From Mediterraneibacter agrestimuris (GTDB lineage: Bacteria; Bacillota; Clostridia; Lachnospirales; Lachnospiraceae), in NCBI RefSeq assembly GCF_943193195.1, contig NZ_CALPDG010000003.1, positions 1 to 64,000 on the forward strand: a DNA stretch of 64,000 bases. Direction: 5' to 3'. A program made the position numbers and the translations under genes. Each line of letters begins with the position of its first letter. Positions within the stretch are counted from its first letter, which is position 1. The notes beneath the pieces were generated by a model, which was not told the origin of the DNA, searched no databases, and was given only the letters and a program-made list of their open reading frames with translations. Shown here piece after piece: positions 18,495 to 28,018 of this stretch.

Positions 18495-18592
18495 GCAGAC
18501 TGGTAAGTTCGTGAGGAACCTCACTAACGGCGTCTGCATGTATCGCACGTAAGTGACTAAAGTACAGTCACTAAGTGCTCATAACGAGGAGG
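18495..18592 (+). promoter_or_regulatory. Structured 5' leader of clpB
   Basis: Between CIRCE and the start codon are nested inverted repeats. GCAGAC (18495-18500) pairs with GTCTGC (18532-18537) and encloses GTGAG-GAAC-CTCAC (18511-18524). A second hairpin has outer GCAC/GTGC (18545-18548 / 18575-18578) and inner AGTGAC/GTCACT (18552-18557 / 18567-18572). The second hairpin ends 7 bp before the GAGGAGG ribosome site at 18586-18592. It does not match any riboswitch or T-box I know. Confidence 0.55.
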
Positions 18593-18599
18593 ATTTCTT

Positions 18600-21182
18600 A
18601 TGAATATAAACAAATTTACACAAAATTCATTGCAGGCAGTACAGGCTTGTGAGAAGCTGGCGTATGATTATGGCAATCAAGAGATTGCACAGGAGCATTT
18701 ATTATATGCATTAGTTACACAGGAGAACAGTTTGATCTTGAAGCTTTTGGAGAAGATGGGATTCCAAAGTTCTCTGTTTGTAAACCGTGTGGAGGAAGCA
18801 ATCAACAAACGCCCCAAAGTACAGGGCGGTAAGGTATTTGTAGGACAGGACTTGAATAATGTTCTGATTCATGCAGAGGATGAAGCGAAGCAGATGGGAG
18901 ATGAGTATGTCTCTGTGGAACACATCTTCCTTGCACTGATGAAATATGCAAGCCAGGAGATGAAGACCCTGTTTCAGGAAAATGGAATCAGCCGGGAGGG
19001 CTTTTTGCAGGCGTTGTCTACCGTGCGGGGGAATCAGCGTGTGACAAGTGACAATCCTGAGGCAACCTATGATACGTTAAATAAATACGGGCAGGACCTG
19101 GTGGAGCGCGCAAGGGAGCAAAAGCTGGATCCGGTCATCGGACGTGACGAAGAAATCCGGAATGTGATTCGTATTCTATCCCGTAAGACGAAAAACAATC
19201 CGGTATTGATCGGTGAACCTGGTGTAGGCAAAACTGCAGTTGTAGAAGGACTGGCACAGCGCATTGTAAAAGGTGACGTGCCGGAAGGACTTAAAGAAAA
19301 AACCATTTTTTCACTGGACATGGGAGCTCTTGTAGCAGGCGCTAAGTATCGCGGTGAATTTGAAGAGCGTTTGAAAGCCGTACTGGAAGAGGTAAAGAAC
19401 AGCGATGGTAAGATTATTCTTTTCATTGATGAGCTGCATACTATTGTGGGAGCCGGTAAGACAGACGGCGCCATGGATGCGGGAAATATGTTAAAGCCAA
19501 TGCTTGCACGGGGAGAACTGCATTGTATCGGCGCTACGACACTGGACGAATATCGTCAGTATATTGAGAAGGATGCGGCGCTGGAACGTCGGTTCCAACC
19601 GGTTCTTGTATCGGAACCAACTGTGGAGGACGCAATTTCCATTCTCCGGGGATTGAAAGAACGATATGAAGTGTTCCACGGTGTGAAGATTACAGACAGT
19701 GCGTTAGTAGCGGCAGCAGTATTGTCCAACCGTTATATTTCAGACCGTTTCTTGCCGGATAAGGCAATTGACCTTGTGGATGAAGCATGTGCATTGATTA
19801 AAACGGAGCTGGATTCTATGCCGACAGAACTGGATGAATTGAGCCGCCGGATCATGCAGCTGGAGATTGAAGAAGAGGCATTGAAAAAGGAAAATGACAG
19901 ATTGAGTCAGGAACGTCTTGTACATTTGCAGGAGGAACTGGCATCTTTAAGAGAGGAATATGCAGGACAAAAAGCACAGTGGGATAATGAGAAGGCTTCT
20001 GTTGAACGGGTACAAAAAATCCGTGAGCAGATAGAGCAGATCAACAGGGATATTCAGAAGGCTCAGAGAGAGTATGATCTGAACCGTGCGGCGGAGCTGC
20101 AGTATGGGCAGCTTCCACAGTTGCAGCAGCAACTAGAAGTTGAGGAGGGAAAGCTGAAAGAAAAGGAACTGTCACTGGTACATGAGGCAGTGACTGAAGA
20201 AGAGATTGCACGTATCATTTCCCGGTGGACCGGGATTCCAGTGGCTAAGTTAAATGAAAGCGAGCGGAGTAAGACTCTGCATCTTGCAGAGGAACTGCAT
20301 AGACGAGTTATCGGACAGGACGAAGGGGTGGAGCTTGTGACGGAAGCAATTATCCGTTCCAAAGCGGGAATCAAAGATCCGTCCAAGCCAATTGGATCGT
20401 TCTTATTTTTAGGACCTACCGGCGTGGGCAAGACAGAGCTTGCAAAAGCGCTTGCAGAGAGCCTGTTTGACGATGAGAATAATATGGTGCGTATTGATAT
20501 GAGTGAATACATGGAGAAATATTCCGTGTCTCGTTTGATCGGAGCGCCTCCGGGATATGTAGGATATGATGAGGGTGGTCAGCTGACCGAGGCAGTCCGC
20601 AGAAAACCATATTCTGTTGTACTTTTTGACGAGGTGGAGAAAGCACATCCTGATGTGTTTAATGTTCTTCTTCAGGTGCTGGATGACGGACGGATCACAG
20701 ATTCACAAGGACGTACGGTAGACTTTAAGAATACGATTCTGATCATGACCTCCAATATCGGCGCACACTATCTGCTGGATGGAATTGAAGAAGATGGAAC
20801 TATTGATACAGAGAATCAGAACATGGTAATGAATGAGCTGCGTGCACATTTCCGACCGGAGTTTTTAAATCGGTTAGATGAGATTATTATGTTCAAACCG
20901 TTGACGAAATCCAATATTTATGCAATTATTGATTTGTTAACAGACGATGTCAATAAACGGCTGGAAGAGAAAGAATTATCTATTGAATTGACGGAAGAAG
21001 CAAAGAACTTTGTTGTAGAAGGCGGCTATGAGCCGATGTACGGCGCCCGTCCGCTGAAGCGTTATTTGCAGAAGAATGTAGAGACACTGGCAGCAAGATT
21101 GATTTTGGAAGGAAATGTGGGTAGAGATGACTGTATTTTGATTGACGTCGTTAACGGAAAACTGGAGCCGCGTGTGAGGTAA
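18600..21182 (+). CDS. clpB: ATP-dependent disaggregase ClpB
   Basis: This Hsp100 chaperone resolubilises protein aggregates with DnaK. The 860 residues comprise Clp_N repeats (about 1-145), first AAA+ module with GEPGVGKT at about 205, a long coiled-coil M domain (about 400-530, rich in [14 protein letters not shown]-type heptads) and second AAA+ module with GPTGVGKTE at about 605. The full M domain distinguishes it from the ClpC at 4941. CIRCE and a structured leader lie upstream. The GAGGAGG site is 7 bp from the ATG. Confidence 0.95.
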   Translation: MNINKFTQNSLQAVQACEKLAYDYGNQEIAQEHLLYALVTQENSLILKLLEKMGFQSSLFVNRVEEAINKRPKVQGGKVFVGQDLNNVLIHAEDEAKQMGDEYVSVEHIFLALMKYASQEMKTLFQENGISREGFLQALSTVRGNQRVTSDNPEATYDTLNKYGQDLVERAREQKLDPVIGRDEEIRNVIRILSRKTKNNPVLIGEPGVGKTAVVEGLAQRIVKGDVPEGLKEKTIFSLDMGALVAGAKYRGEFEERLKAVLEEVKNSDGKIILFIDELHTIVGAGKTDGAMDAGNMLKPMLARGELHCIGATTLDEYRQYIEKDAALERRFQPVLVSEPTVEDAISILRGLKERYEVFHGVKITDSALVAAAVLSNRYISDRFLPDKAIDLVDEACALIKTELDSMPTELDELSRRIMQLEIEEEALKKENDRLSQERLVHLQEELASLREEYAGQKAQWDNEKASVERVQKIREQIEQINRDIQKAQREYDLNRAAELQYGQLPQLQQQLEVEEGKLKEKELSLVHEAVTEEEIARIISRWTGIPVAKLNESERSKTLHLAEELHRRVIGQDEGVELVTEAIIRSKAGIKDPSKPIGSFLFLGPTGVGKTELAKALAESLFDDENNMVRIDMSEYMEKYSVSRLIGAPPGYVGYDEGGQLTEAVRRKPYSVVLFDEVEKAHPDVFNVLLQVLDDGRITDSQGRTVDFKNTILIMTSNIGAHYLLDGIEEDGTIDTENQNMVMNELRAHFRPEFLNRLDEIIMFKPLTKSNIYAIIDLLTDDVNKRLEEKELSIELTEEAKNFVVEGGYEPMYGARPLKRYLQKNVETLAARLILEGNVGRDDCILIDVVNGKLEPRVR

Positions 21183-21236
21183 CGTGTGAAATAAAATCAC
21201 AATCCTGTTGCCGGCTCTCGAAAGGAACAAAGTTTC

Positions 21237-22460
21237 ATGACATCCATCATCTTTCATATTGATGTAAATTCAGCATATTTGAGTTGGACCGCAGTGGAAC
21301 AACTAAAGCATGGGGCAGAGGTGGATCTGCGTCAGATTCCCGCGATCATCGGGGGTGACCAGAAGTCGCGCCACGGCATCGTTCTGGCAAAGTCCCTTTC
21401 TGCCAAAAAATATGGCATTCACACAGGGGAACCTGTGGTGAATGCCTTTCGTAAGTGTCCCAATCTTGTCATGGAGCCGCCTGACCACAATATGTATCGT
21501 GAGAAAAGCGCGCAGATGATGGAGTATCTGCGGACGTTTACAACGGAGATCGAGCAAGTCAGTGTGGATGAATGCTACATGGACTTTACACAAATTGCAG
21601 AGCGGTATGCATCTCCGGTGGAGGGGGCGCTGGAAATTAAAAATGGTATTCGTGAGAAGTTTGGATTTACGGTGAATATTGGAATCTCGTCAAATAAATT
21701 ACTGGCAAAGATGGCGTCGGATTTTGAAAAGCCGGACAAGATACATACCCTGTTTCCAGAAGAAATTTCGGTGAAAATGTGGCCGCTTCCTATCGGTGAG
21801 TTATTTATGGCGGGAGGCTCCAGTGTGGAAATCATGAAGAAACTGGAGATCCGTACGATCGGGGATCTGGCACAGACAGATTTAAATCTGATCAAATTAC
21901 ATTTAAAAAGTCATGGGAAAATGCTTTGGGAGTTTGCAAACGGAATCGATCATTCTTCTGTGCAGTCGGAACAATCCAAGGCAAAGGGGATCGGAAACTC
22001 AACAACGATGTCCCAGGACGCGGTGTCTTATGAGGAAGTACAGCCGGTATTTCGGCGGCTGGCCAAAAGTGTGGGACGCAGGCTTCGCAAGGCAGGACAA
22101 AAGGCAAACATGGTCAGTATGGAGATTAAGTATCATGATTTTCAAAGTATGTCTCATCAGTGTCAATTGCAAAAACCGACCAATGAGGAACAAATTTTAT
22201 ACGAGACCGCCTGTCAGTTATTTGAAGAGGTATGGAGCGGAGAACCTGTGCGGCTTCTCGGCATTCGGACATCTAAGCTGACTGCGGAGTCTGAACCGGA
22301 GCAGTTAAGTATTTTTGATATTGAGATCCCAAAAGAACCAGACGAAAAGCATAAGAAGCTGAATGCGGCGATGGAGGAAATACGGAAACGGTTTGGAGAA
22401 AATGCAGTGAAGAAGGCAAGCGTGATGAAGCCTCCAGAGTGGAAGGATTATAGTAAATAA
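21237..22460 (+). CDS. dinB: DNA polymerase IV (DinB/UmuC Y-family)
   Basis: This is a translesion DNA polymerase. The 407 residues start with the IMS catalytic domain: HIDVNSAYLSW holding the first aspartate (Asp9) and SVDECYMD holding Asp111-Glu112. NIGISSNKLLAKMASDFEKP is the conserved finger motif. An HhH region (TIGDLAQTD) and a little-finger domain follow, with the C-terminal EQLSIFDIE resembling a beta-clamp binding motif. It begins 54 bp after clpB and could share its transcript. It converges with vanZ. Confidence 0.92.
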   Translation: MTSIIFHIDVNSAYLSWTAVEQLKHGAEVDLRQIPAIIGGDQKSRHGIVLAKSLSAKKYGIHTGEPVVNAFRKCPNLVMEPPDHNMYREKSAQMMEYLRTFTTEIEQVSVDECYMDFTQIAERYASPVEGALEIKNGIREKFGFTVNIGISSNKLLAKMASDFEKPDKIHTLFPEEISVKMWPLPIGELFMAGGSSVEIMKKLEIRTIGDLAQTDLNLIKLHLKSHGKMLWEFANGIDHSSVQSEQSKAKGIGNSTTMSQDAVSYEEVQPVFRRLAKSVGRRLRKAGQKANMVSMEIKYHDFQSMSHQCQLQKPTNEEQILYETACQLFEEVWSGEPVRLLGIRTSKLTAESEPEQLSIFDIEIPKEPDEKHKKLNAAMEEIRKRFGENAVKKASVMKPPEWKDYSK

Positions 22461-22536
22461 TATAAGAAAATCATATCCAATGGCTTTGGACAGCAAGTAG
22501 CGTGCTTGCTGAAAAGATATTTTAAAAATATGTCAG

Positions 22537-22565
22537 GCGAAATCTCAGATCAACGAAGATTTCGC
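22537..22565. terminator. Shared hairpin between convergent dinB and vanZ
   Basis: GCGAAATCT (22537-22545) and AGATTTCGC (22557-22565) form a 9-bp stem that overlaps the vanZ stop codon. T-rich sequence lies on the minus-strand side. Probably a bidirectional terminator. Confidence 0.6.
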
Positions 22566-23125
22566 CGGTTTGAATTTCTGCGCCTTGCGCGCCTTTTGGC
22601 TGCCTTCCGGTAGGCAAATGCCTCCTGACGTTCGACAACCCGTGCCGGGGTTAAGAAAATCCAGCATATGATCCGTACGGTCAGAATACCGAAGAAAGCG
22701 CCTGTACTGTCTATTATTACATCCTTGACAGACGGTCCCCTTCCTGCAACAAAAGACTGATGATATTCATCGCCGCAGGCAAATGCCACACAGATTGATC
22801 CGGCTACTAACATCAGCGGAAAACCGCGCAGCCCGTATACATAGAACGGAAAGGAAAGGGCGATCGCAAGCAGAAAATATTCGGTCATATGTGCAAGCTT
22901 ACGCACGGGATATTCGATTTCATACGCATAGTTACTGATTTCCCACTCCTCCAGCCCCTTGTTCAACACTTCATTTCCGATTTCTACGATTTTGTAACTG
23001 ACCTCATAGCTGAGATTTCCAGAAATCTCTCCGGTCTGTGCCGAAAAACGAAAGATGAGATACATCATCAGCAATGCGGGGAGAAATGACAATGGCTTTA
23101 GGAAAAATAATAATATCTGTTTCAT
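22550..23125 (-). CDS. VanZ-like family membrane protein
   Basis: A 191-residue protein with about four membrane segments (FLPALLMMYLIFRFSAQ, YFLLAIALSFPFYVYGL, LMLVAGSICVAFACG and FGILTVRIICWIF). The VanZ-family signatures are RKLAHMTEYF and DEYHQSFVAGRGPSVKDVII followed by DSTGA. The C-terminal tail is strongly basic (RRARRRNSNRR). The start at 23125 has AGAGG upstream; a longer frame to 23215 lacks a ribosome site. VanZ proteins affect glycopeptide sensitivity in some hosts, but most members have no known function. A sigma-A promoter is seen at 23145-23173. Confidence 0.85.
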   Translation of the reverse strand: MKQILLFFLKPLSFLPALLMMYLIFRFSAQTGEISGNLSYEVSYKIVEIGNEVLNKGLEEWEISNYAYEIEYPVRKLAHMTEYFLLAIALSFPFYVYGLRGFPLMLVAGSICVAFACGDEYHQSFVAGRGPSVKDVIIDSTGAFFGILTVRIICWIFLTPARVVERQEAFAYRKAAKRRARRRNSNRRNLR

Positions 23126-23144
23126 AATAACCTCTTTTCTATTT

Positions 23145-23173
23145 GTTATATAATTGAAATGCTGTTTTATCAA
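23145..23173 (-). promoter_or_regulatory. vanZ-like gene promoter
   Basis: On the minus strand TTGATA (23173-23168), a 17-bp spacer and TATAAC (23150-23145) lie 20 bp before the vanZ-like start codon. Confidence 0.55.
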
Positions 23174-23319
23174 TACTTGTTTTTTGAAAATATTATGATA
23201 AGCTAAATATATCATGATATATATGATCTTTTGTCTCTAGTATCATATTATAATTGGATATGAAAAAAAGTCAAATTTCAGGAATAATCGATCAAGATAA
23301 GTGTAACATCATCAGGTCG

Positions 23320-23365
23320 GTATAGGACTTTGCTCTTGTTGTAAAGTCCGTAAAAATGTGTAATG
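23320..23365. repeat. Dispersed hairpin repeat, copy 1
   Basis: A 46-nt unit that matches 50282-50327 at 39 of 46 positions by my count. It contains a stem GGACTTTGC / GTAAAGTCC around CTTG and is followed by CGTAAAAATG. It lies between the divergent vanZ-like and larC genes. One stem base pair differs from the other copy by a compensatory G-C to C-G change. Confidence 0.65.
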
Positions 23366-23420
23366 TAGATAAATTTTTTAATTGTTTTAAGACAAAGAAA
23401 GCGGAGTAAGGAGAACAATC

Positions 23421-24803
23421 ATGGCAAATACATTATATCTGGAATGTTATTCCGGCATCAGCGGGGATATGACAGTGGCGGCATTGCTGGATCTGGGGGC
23501 AGATGCGGAAATACTCAATAACGTATTGAAGAGTATTCCCGCAGGTGGATTTCAGACAAGAATCAGCAGAGTGAAAAAAGCAGGGATTGATGCATGTGAT
23601 TTTGCAGTTATTCTGGATAAAGCACATGAAAATCACGATCATGATATGGAATATTTGTATGGAACATGCAAGAAAGAAACACATGGATATTCACAGGAGC
23701 ATGAACATCTGCATAACCATGAGCATTTACAGAAGCATGGACATTCGCATAACCACGAACATTCACATAACCACGAACATCGTGGATTAGAAGATGTTCT
23801 GCATATTATAGAACATTCCGGGGCGACTGAACGGGCAAAAGAAATTACGGAGAAGATTTTCCATATTCTGGCTGAGGCAGAAGCGAAGGCACATGGTGTT
23901 CCTATTGAAGAAGTGCATTTTCATGAGGTGGGCGCAGTGGATTCTATTGTAGACATTCTGGCTGTGGCAGTCTGTCTGGATAATCTGGATATTGAAGATG
24001 TCATTGTATCTGAACTTTACGAGGGGCGTGGCTGTGTCCGCTGTCAGCATGGTGTTATTCCCGTGCCGGTTCCCGCAGTTGCAAATATTGTGAAAGACCA
24101 TGGGATCGCATTGCATATGACCTCTACAGAAGGAGAACTTGTGACACCGACCGGAGCCGCCATAGTGGCAGCAGTTGCAACTAGCCGGAAACTGCCGGAG
24201 TATTTTACTGTTCGGAAAATCGGTCTGGGAGCGGGGAAACGGGAGTATGAAAGACCGGGAATTCTTCGTGCAATGTTGATCGAAGAGCAGTTCGGACAGA
24301 ACACGATTGAGAAAGAAGCCGGCAATCTGTCTTGGTATGAAAATGGCAGCAATGTGCAGGCTATTTCTGCGGCAGATGTGATTTTTAAATTAGAAAGCAA
24401 TATTGATGACTGCACCGGAGAACAGTTGGGATTTGTAATGGAACGGTTGATGGAAGCAGGAGCAAGAGACGTCTATTACACTCCGGTTTTTATGAAGAAG
24501 AATCGTCCGGCATACCAGCTCAATGTGATATGTACAGAGGATATGATTTCCAGACTGGAAGAAATTATTTTTCATGGAACAACAACCATCGGAATCCGAA
24601 GACTGAAGCTGGAGAGGTCTGTTCTGCCAAGAGAAAAAAGAAGGATTTCAACCCGGTTTGGAGAAGCAGATGTGAAAATCTGTACACTTCCAAACGGAGA
24701 GAAGCGAGGCTATCCGGAATATAGAAGTGTTGCTAAGCTTGCAAAGAAGCATGATATGAACTATCAGGTAATGTACTATGAGATCCAAAATGCGATAGAT
24801 TAA
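23421..24803 (+). CDS. larC: Nickel-pincer cofactor nickel insertase LarC (fused form)
   Basis: This CTP-dependent cyclometallase inserts nickel into the pyridinium dithiocarboxylate cofactor of lactate racemase. The N-terminus LYLECYSGISGDMTVAALLD is diagnostic. The 460 residues contain LarC1 and LarC2 regions in one frame. A histidine-rich insertion at residues 69-120 (many H-x-H and HNHEH units) would bind metal. The metal-site segment EVHFHEVGAVDSIVDI and the C-terminal LESNIDDCTGEQLGFVMERL are present. larE follows. LarA and LarB are not in the window, so the cofactor's client enzyme is elsewhere. Confidence 0.93.
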   Translation: MANTLYLECYSGISGDMTVAALLDLGADAEILNNVLKSIPAGGFQTRISRVKKAGIDACDFAVILDKAHENHDHDMEYLYGTCKKETHGYSQEHEHLHNHEHLQKHGHSHNHEHSHNHEHRGLEDVLHIIEHSGATERAKEITEKIFHILAEAEAKAHGVPIEEVHFHEVGAVDSIVDILAVAVCLDNLDIEDVIVSELYEGRGCVRCQHGVIPVPVPAVANIVKDHGIALHMTSTEGELVTPTGAAIVAAVATSRKLPEYFTVRKIGLGAGKREYERPGILRAMLIEEQFGQNTIEKEAGNLSWYENGSNVQAISAADVIFKLESNIDDCTGEQLGFVMERLMEAGARDVYYTPVFMKKNRPAYQLNVICTEDMISRLEEIIFHGTTTIGIRRLKLERSVLPREKRRISTRFGEADVKICTLPNGEKRGYPEYRSVAKLAKKHDMNYQVMYYEIQNAID

Positions 24804-24875
24804 TAATAAATTTCAGATTATATTTGTAAAGGAAAGTAAGACGGAAAACAACATTATTTTATAAGGAAGAAATAG

Positions 24876-25739
24876 ATGATGGTAACCTATGCTGAGAAAA
24901 TTGAACAACTAAAATCAAATTTGTTACATCTCGTTTCTAAGAGATGCATCGTAGCATTTTCCGGAGGTGTGGACAGCGCTCTTCTCCTGAAGATGACTTG
25001 CGAGTCAGCGGCACAGAGTGGAAAAGAGGTATATGCAGTCACTATGCAGACCAGCCTTCACCCTGTTGGAGAAATCAAACATGCCAAAGCCGTGGCAGAG
25101 GAAATCGGTGCAAAGCATATTGTGATCGCAGTGGACGAATTGGCGGAAGCCGGGATTGCGTACAATCCCGAGGACAGATGTTATCGATGCAAAAAGTACT
25201 TACTTACACGCATACAGGAGAAGTCAGCAGAACTTCTTGCACCGCATATTCTGGAAGGAACAAATGCAGATGATCTGCAGATGTATCGTCCCGGATTACA
25301 GGCGGTTCAGGAGCTTGGAATCCACAGCCCGCTGATGAGGGCGGGACTGACAAAGGAAGATGTCCGCAGACTGGCGGCAGAATACGGTCTGTCTGTGTCA
25401 GAACGTCCGGCAATGCCATGTCTGGCAACGAGGTTTCCATATGGTGTCCGTCTGACTTACGAAGATATGAAGCGGGTAGAGGAGGGGGAGAGTTATCTTC
25501 GTTCCCTTGGTTTTTATAATGTGAGACTGCGGGTACATGAGAATATAGCGCGTATTGAGGTAGATGAAGAATCTATTGAAAGTCTTTTAGTATGTAAAAA
25601 AGAAATCATATCGTTTCTTAAACAACTGAAATACGACTACATCACATTAGATTTAGAAGGATTCCGTTCCGGCAGTATGGATATTCATATTAAAAAGGAA
25701 TCAGTATCGTCACAGCAAAGCTATTCTCATCATAGGTGA
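24876..25739 (+). CDS. larE: Sulfur transferase LarE
   Basis: This PP-loop ATPase thiolates the pyridinium precursor of the nickel-pincer cofactor. The PP-loop SGGVDS is at residues 29-34 and the length (287) is typical. Cys182 in MPCLATRFPYG lies where the sacrificial cysteine of Lactobacillus LarE is expected. An additional CYRC motif (Cys102, Cys105) is present; whether it binds a cluster cannot be told from sequence. It follows larC by 72 bp. The 3' end overlaps the convergent histidine kinase gene by 50 bp. Confidence 0.9.
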   Translation: MMVTYAEKIEQLKSNLLHLVSKRCIVAFSGGVDSALLLKMTCESAAQSGKEVYAVTMQTSLHPVGEIKHAKAVAEEIGAKHIVIAVDELAEAGIAYNPEDRCYRCKKYLLTRIQEKSAELLAPHILEGTNADDLQMYRPGLQAVQELGIHSPLMRAGLTKEDVRRLAAEYGLSVSERPAMPCLATRFPYGVRLTYEDMKRVEEGESYLRSLGFYNVRLRVHENIARIEVDEESIESLLVCKKEIISFLKQLKYDYITLDLEGFRSGSMDIHIKKESVSSQQSYSHHR

Positions 25740-26973
25740 TATTGATGTCTCCGTTATATTTTTTCACAATACTTTTTATATTTTGTAAACCGATGCCATG
25801 CCCCTCAGAATCCGGTTTACTTGTCTGAATTAGTTCATTTTCTATGCGTATCTCATGCGCCTTTGCATTTTCAATTTGATAGCTGAAAAAATGGTTTTTA
25901 CATCTTACCTTAACTGACATGACGCGGTCTTTTATCCGGGGGATCATTTGGCAGGCTTCGATTGAATTATCCAGTGTGTTTGCAAAGAGAGAGCAAAGAT
26001 CGATATCCCGGATTGCCGGAATTTCTTCCAGATCAATTTGAAATTGATAATCAATTTCCATATCTTTTGCAAGCTGTTCTTTGCTGTTCAATACAGCATT
26101 GATAATACTGTTCTGACAGTAAATCTTTGCGCTTGCAGAAAATTCATGGCTCAGCTCTTGTAAGTAAGATTCAGCCTGTTCTGTCTGCTGTTCTTTTAGA
26201 AACGTTCCGATGATATTCAAATGGTTTTTCATATCATGGCGCAGCTTGCGGACAGTCTGCTGGTTTTGCTCCAGTTCCTTATAGTAGGTCTGCTGGTACT
26301 GATATGCCTGCAATTCGATATCCGCGCGCGCGGCTTTTGCCATGTAAGTCAGAAGACCGCAGCATCCAAGACTGGTGAGGATGCAGGCAGCACAGGTTGG
26401 ATATGCGGTATAGGAATTCAGGGAGGTGGTCTTTTGGATTACGGTAATAACACTGATAAAGGAAGTCAGTGAAATCATATCCAGAATCAGCCACATCTTG
26501 CGTGTCAGCATTTTTGAGCCGGGAGCGATCCATTTCAGAATACAGGTATATACACAATACCAGAACGGAATGCGTAAAGCCAGTGTCAGACTGTGAAGGA
26601 TCGTGGAGGCTGCCGGGGACATATTACTGTTAAATAGATGCATCCAGATCAATGAGCCGATATCTTGTGTGATATAGTTGGAAGCTGCGATAACCGGAAA
26701 GATGATCAGTGCGGCAGACAGCTTTAAATACAATTCATCCTCGAAACAACATGCCATAAATACAATAAAAAAGAGGAAGAAGCCGATTGTTCCGGTCACC
26801 TCTTCTGGGTAAACAACAATATTAGAACACGCGGCAAGAATAGCAACTGCAAGAAACTGAATCACAAGATGCTTCCAGCGGAAGCTGAGGAACCTGTTGA
26901 TGATCAGAAAGATCAGGGTTCCGTATGTGAGTGAAATCATCCAGTTTATGATAAATTCAAGTAGTAAAAGCAT
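25690..26973 (-). CDS. GHKL sensor histidine kinase
   Basis: A 427-residue membrane kinase with six or seven N-terminal hydrophobic segments (from INWMISLTYGTLIFLIINRF to about residue 220). A coiled segment follows, then the phospho-histidine motif RKLRHDMKNHLNIIGTFL. The GHKL ATPase domain has the N box FANTLDNSIEACQ and G box GHGIGLQNIKSIVKKYNG. It starts 28 bp downstream of the response regulator with AGGAG upstream. The pair lies divergent from a BceAB-like transporter, suggesting a peptide-sensing and detoxification module. Confidence 0.88.
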   Translation of the reverse strand: MLLLLEFIINWMISLTYGTLIFLIINRFLSFRWKHLVIQFLAVAILAACSNIVVYPEEVTGTIGFFLFFIVFMACCFEDELYLKLSAALIIFPVIAASNYITQDIGSLIWMHLFNSNMSPAASTILHSLTLALRIPFWYCVYTCILKWIAPGSKMLTRKMWLILDMISLTSFISVITVIQKTTSLNSYTAYPTCAACILTSLGCCGLLTYMAKAARADIELQAYQYQQTYYKELEQNQQTVRKLRHDMKNHLNIIGTFLKEQQTEQAESYLQELSHEFSASAKIYCQNSIINAVLNSKEQLAKDMEIDYQFQIDLEEIPAIRDIDLCSLFANTLDNSIEACQMIPRIKDRVMSVKVRCKNHFFSYQIENAKAHEIRIENELIQTSKPDSEGHGIGLQNIKSIVKKYNGDINITYDENSFAVTILIPF

Positions 26974-27001
26974 GGTAAATCTCCTGTAATGTTGTGTAAG
27001 T

Positions 27002-27703
27002 TTATTTCAGCATGTATTTTGCAAATGCGATAGACAGCGGTGTTTTGCAGGCACGGCTGACCGGAAGCGCCTCTCCTGCAACAACAGCTTTTGTTCCGCC
27101 GATCTGTTCCAGATATTTCATATGAATGAGATAACGGTTGTGAATCCGGACAAAAGAATCCGGAAGTTGTTCTTCCAGATCGTTTAATTTGCCGTAAAAA
27201 GTATAGGTTTGTACGGCGCTCACAAGATGGATCAGACGTTTTTCACTGAAAAAATAGCAAATGTCATTTAGAGGAACACGGGTACTGCCGGAACGTTGTT
27301 CCACAATAAAATATTTTTCAACAGAAACATCAAGTTCATTTAATGCTGTATGAAGCACCGAGAGAATTTTATCTGTTACATACGGCTTCAAAATATAATT
27401 CAGAGCTCTGACTTCGTATCCCTGAAATACAAAATCAGGGTGAGACGTGACAAAAATAATCTGTCCGTGATATTGATTTTCACGGAGTTTTTTTGCGGTC
27501 TCAATTCCATTGAGATCAGCCATCTCAATATCCAGAAAAAGAATCTGAGAATCGGCAGGGCTGACTTTAGCAAGCAGCTCTTCGCCGGAAGTAAATTCAC
27601 AGATCCGGTATTCAATTCCTGATAAGTCTAATTCTGTGCTGAGTGTTCTTTTTAAATCATTTCTATATACTTTTTCATCATCACATATTATAAGTTCAAG
27701 CAT
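27002..27703 (-). CDS. LytTR-family response regulator
   Basis: A 233-residue regulator. The receiver domain starts LIICDDEKVYRNDLKR, has the phospho-acceptor in ILFLDIEMADLNG and the lysine in NYILKPYVTD. The LytTR DNA-binding domain is at the C-terminus (VPLNDICYFFSEKRLIHLVS, SFVRIHNRYLIHMKYLEQ). It is the first gene of the minus-strand operon with the kinase. BceAB transporters normally pair with OmpR-type regulators and BceS kinases; pairing with LytTR/GHKL is a Clostridia variant. Candidate promoter: TTGATA at 27755-27750 and TAAGAA at 27732-27727 on the minus strand. Confidence 0.9.
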   Translation of the reverse strand: MLELIICDDEKVYRNDLKRTLSTELDLSGIEYRICEFTSGEELLAKVSPADSQILFLDIEMADLNGIETAKKLRENQYHGQIIFVTSHPDFVFQGYEVRALNYILKPYVTDKILSVLHTALNELDVSVEKYFIVEQRSGSTRVPLNDICYFFSEKRLIHLVSAVQTYTFYGKLNDLEEQLPDSFVRIHNRYLIHMKYLEQIGGTKAVVAGEALPVSRACKTPLSIAFAKYMLK

Positions 27704-27777
27704 GGTTTGATAAATCCTTTTGTTGATTCTTACTTTGTAATAATTAGAGTATCAATATTAATTAAAAAAAACAAGAG

Positions 27778-27806
27778 TTGACATAAATATAATCGTGCGG
27801 AATATT
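27778..27806 (+). promoter_or_regulatory. Candidate promoter of the BceAB-like operon
   Basis: TTGACA (27778-27783), a 17-bp spacer, then AATATT (27801-27806). A second TTGACA at 27824-27829 has no convincing -10. The 315-bp gap (27704-28018) otherwise holds AT-rich sequence and the palindromic element at 27926-28000. Confidence 0.45.
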
Positions 27807-27925
27807 ACAAAATCCTATCCAAATTTGACATTTCGATCCATAGTAAAAATTCCTTGCTTTTTTTAAAATATCAGTTAGAAAGAAGAGCACAGAACAACAA
27901 AAAATCCAGATAATGTGCCAGATAT

Positions 27926-28000
27926 GGTAACAGTTCGTTACTGTGCACTCCTGGGTCATGCGCCAAGCTGCACGGTCACAGGTCAGTATGCACTGTTACC
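27926..28000. repeat. Palindromic element in the leader of the BceAB-like operon
   Basis: GGTAACAGT (27926-27934) pairs exactly with ACTGTTACC (27992-28000), and an inner GTGCA/TGCAC pair lies inside. It ends 7 bp before the GAGAGGAG ribosome site. It carries the GTTACTGT/ACTGTTAC words of the other dispersed palindromes but is longer, at 75 bp. Confidence 0.55.
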
Positions 28001-28018
28001 AAGAATGAGAGGAGACAG

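Noticed and set aside
18495-18592. clpB leader considered as a T-box or known riboswitch
   Set aside because: No T-box AGGGTGG sequence, no specifier-loop pattern and no riboswitch core that I recognise; reported only as a structured leader.
23700-23785. Short tandem-like repeats (CATAACCACGAACATTCA type) as a CRISPR or satellite
   Set aside because: They are in frame inside larC and encode the His-rich insertion; no spacers are present.
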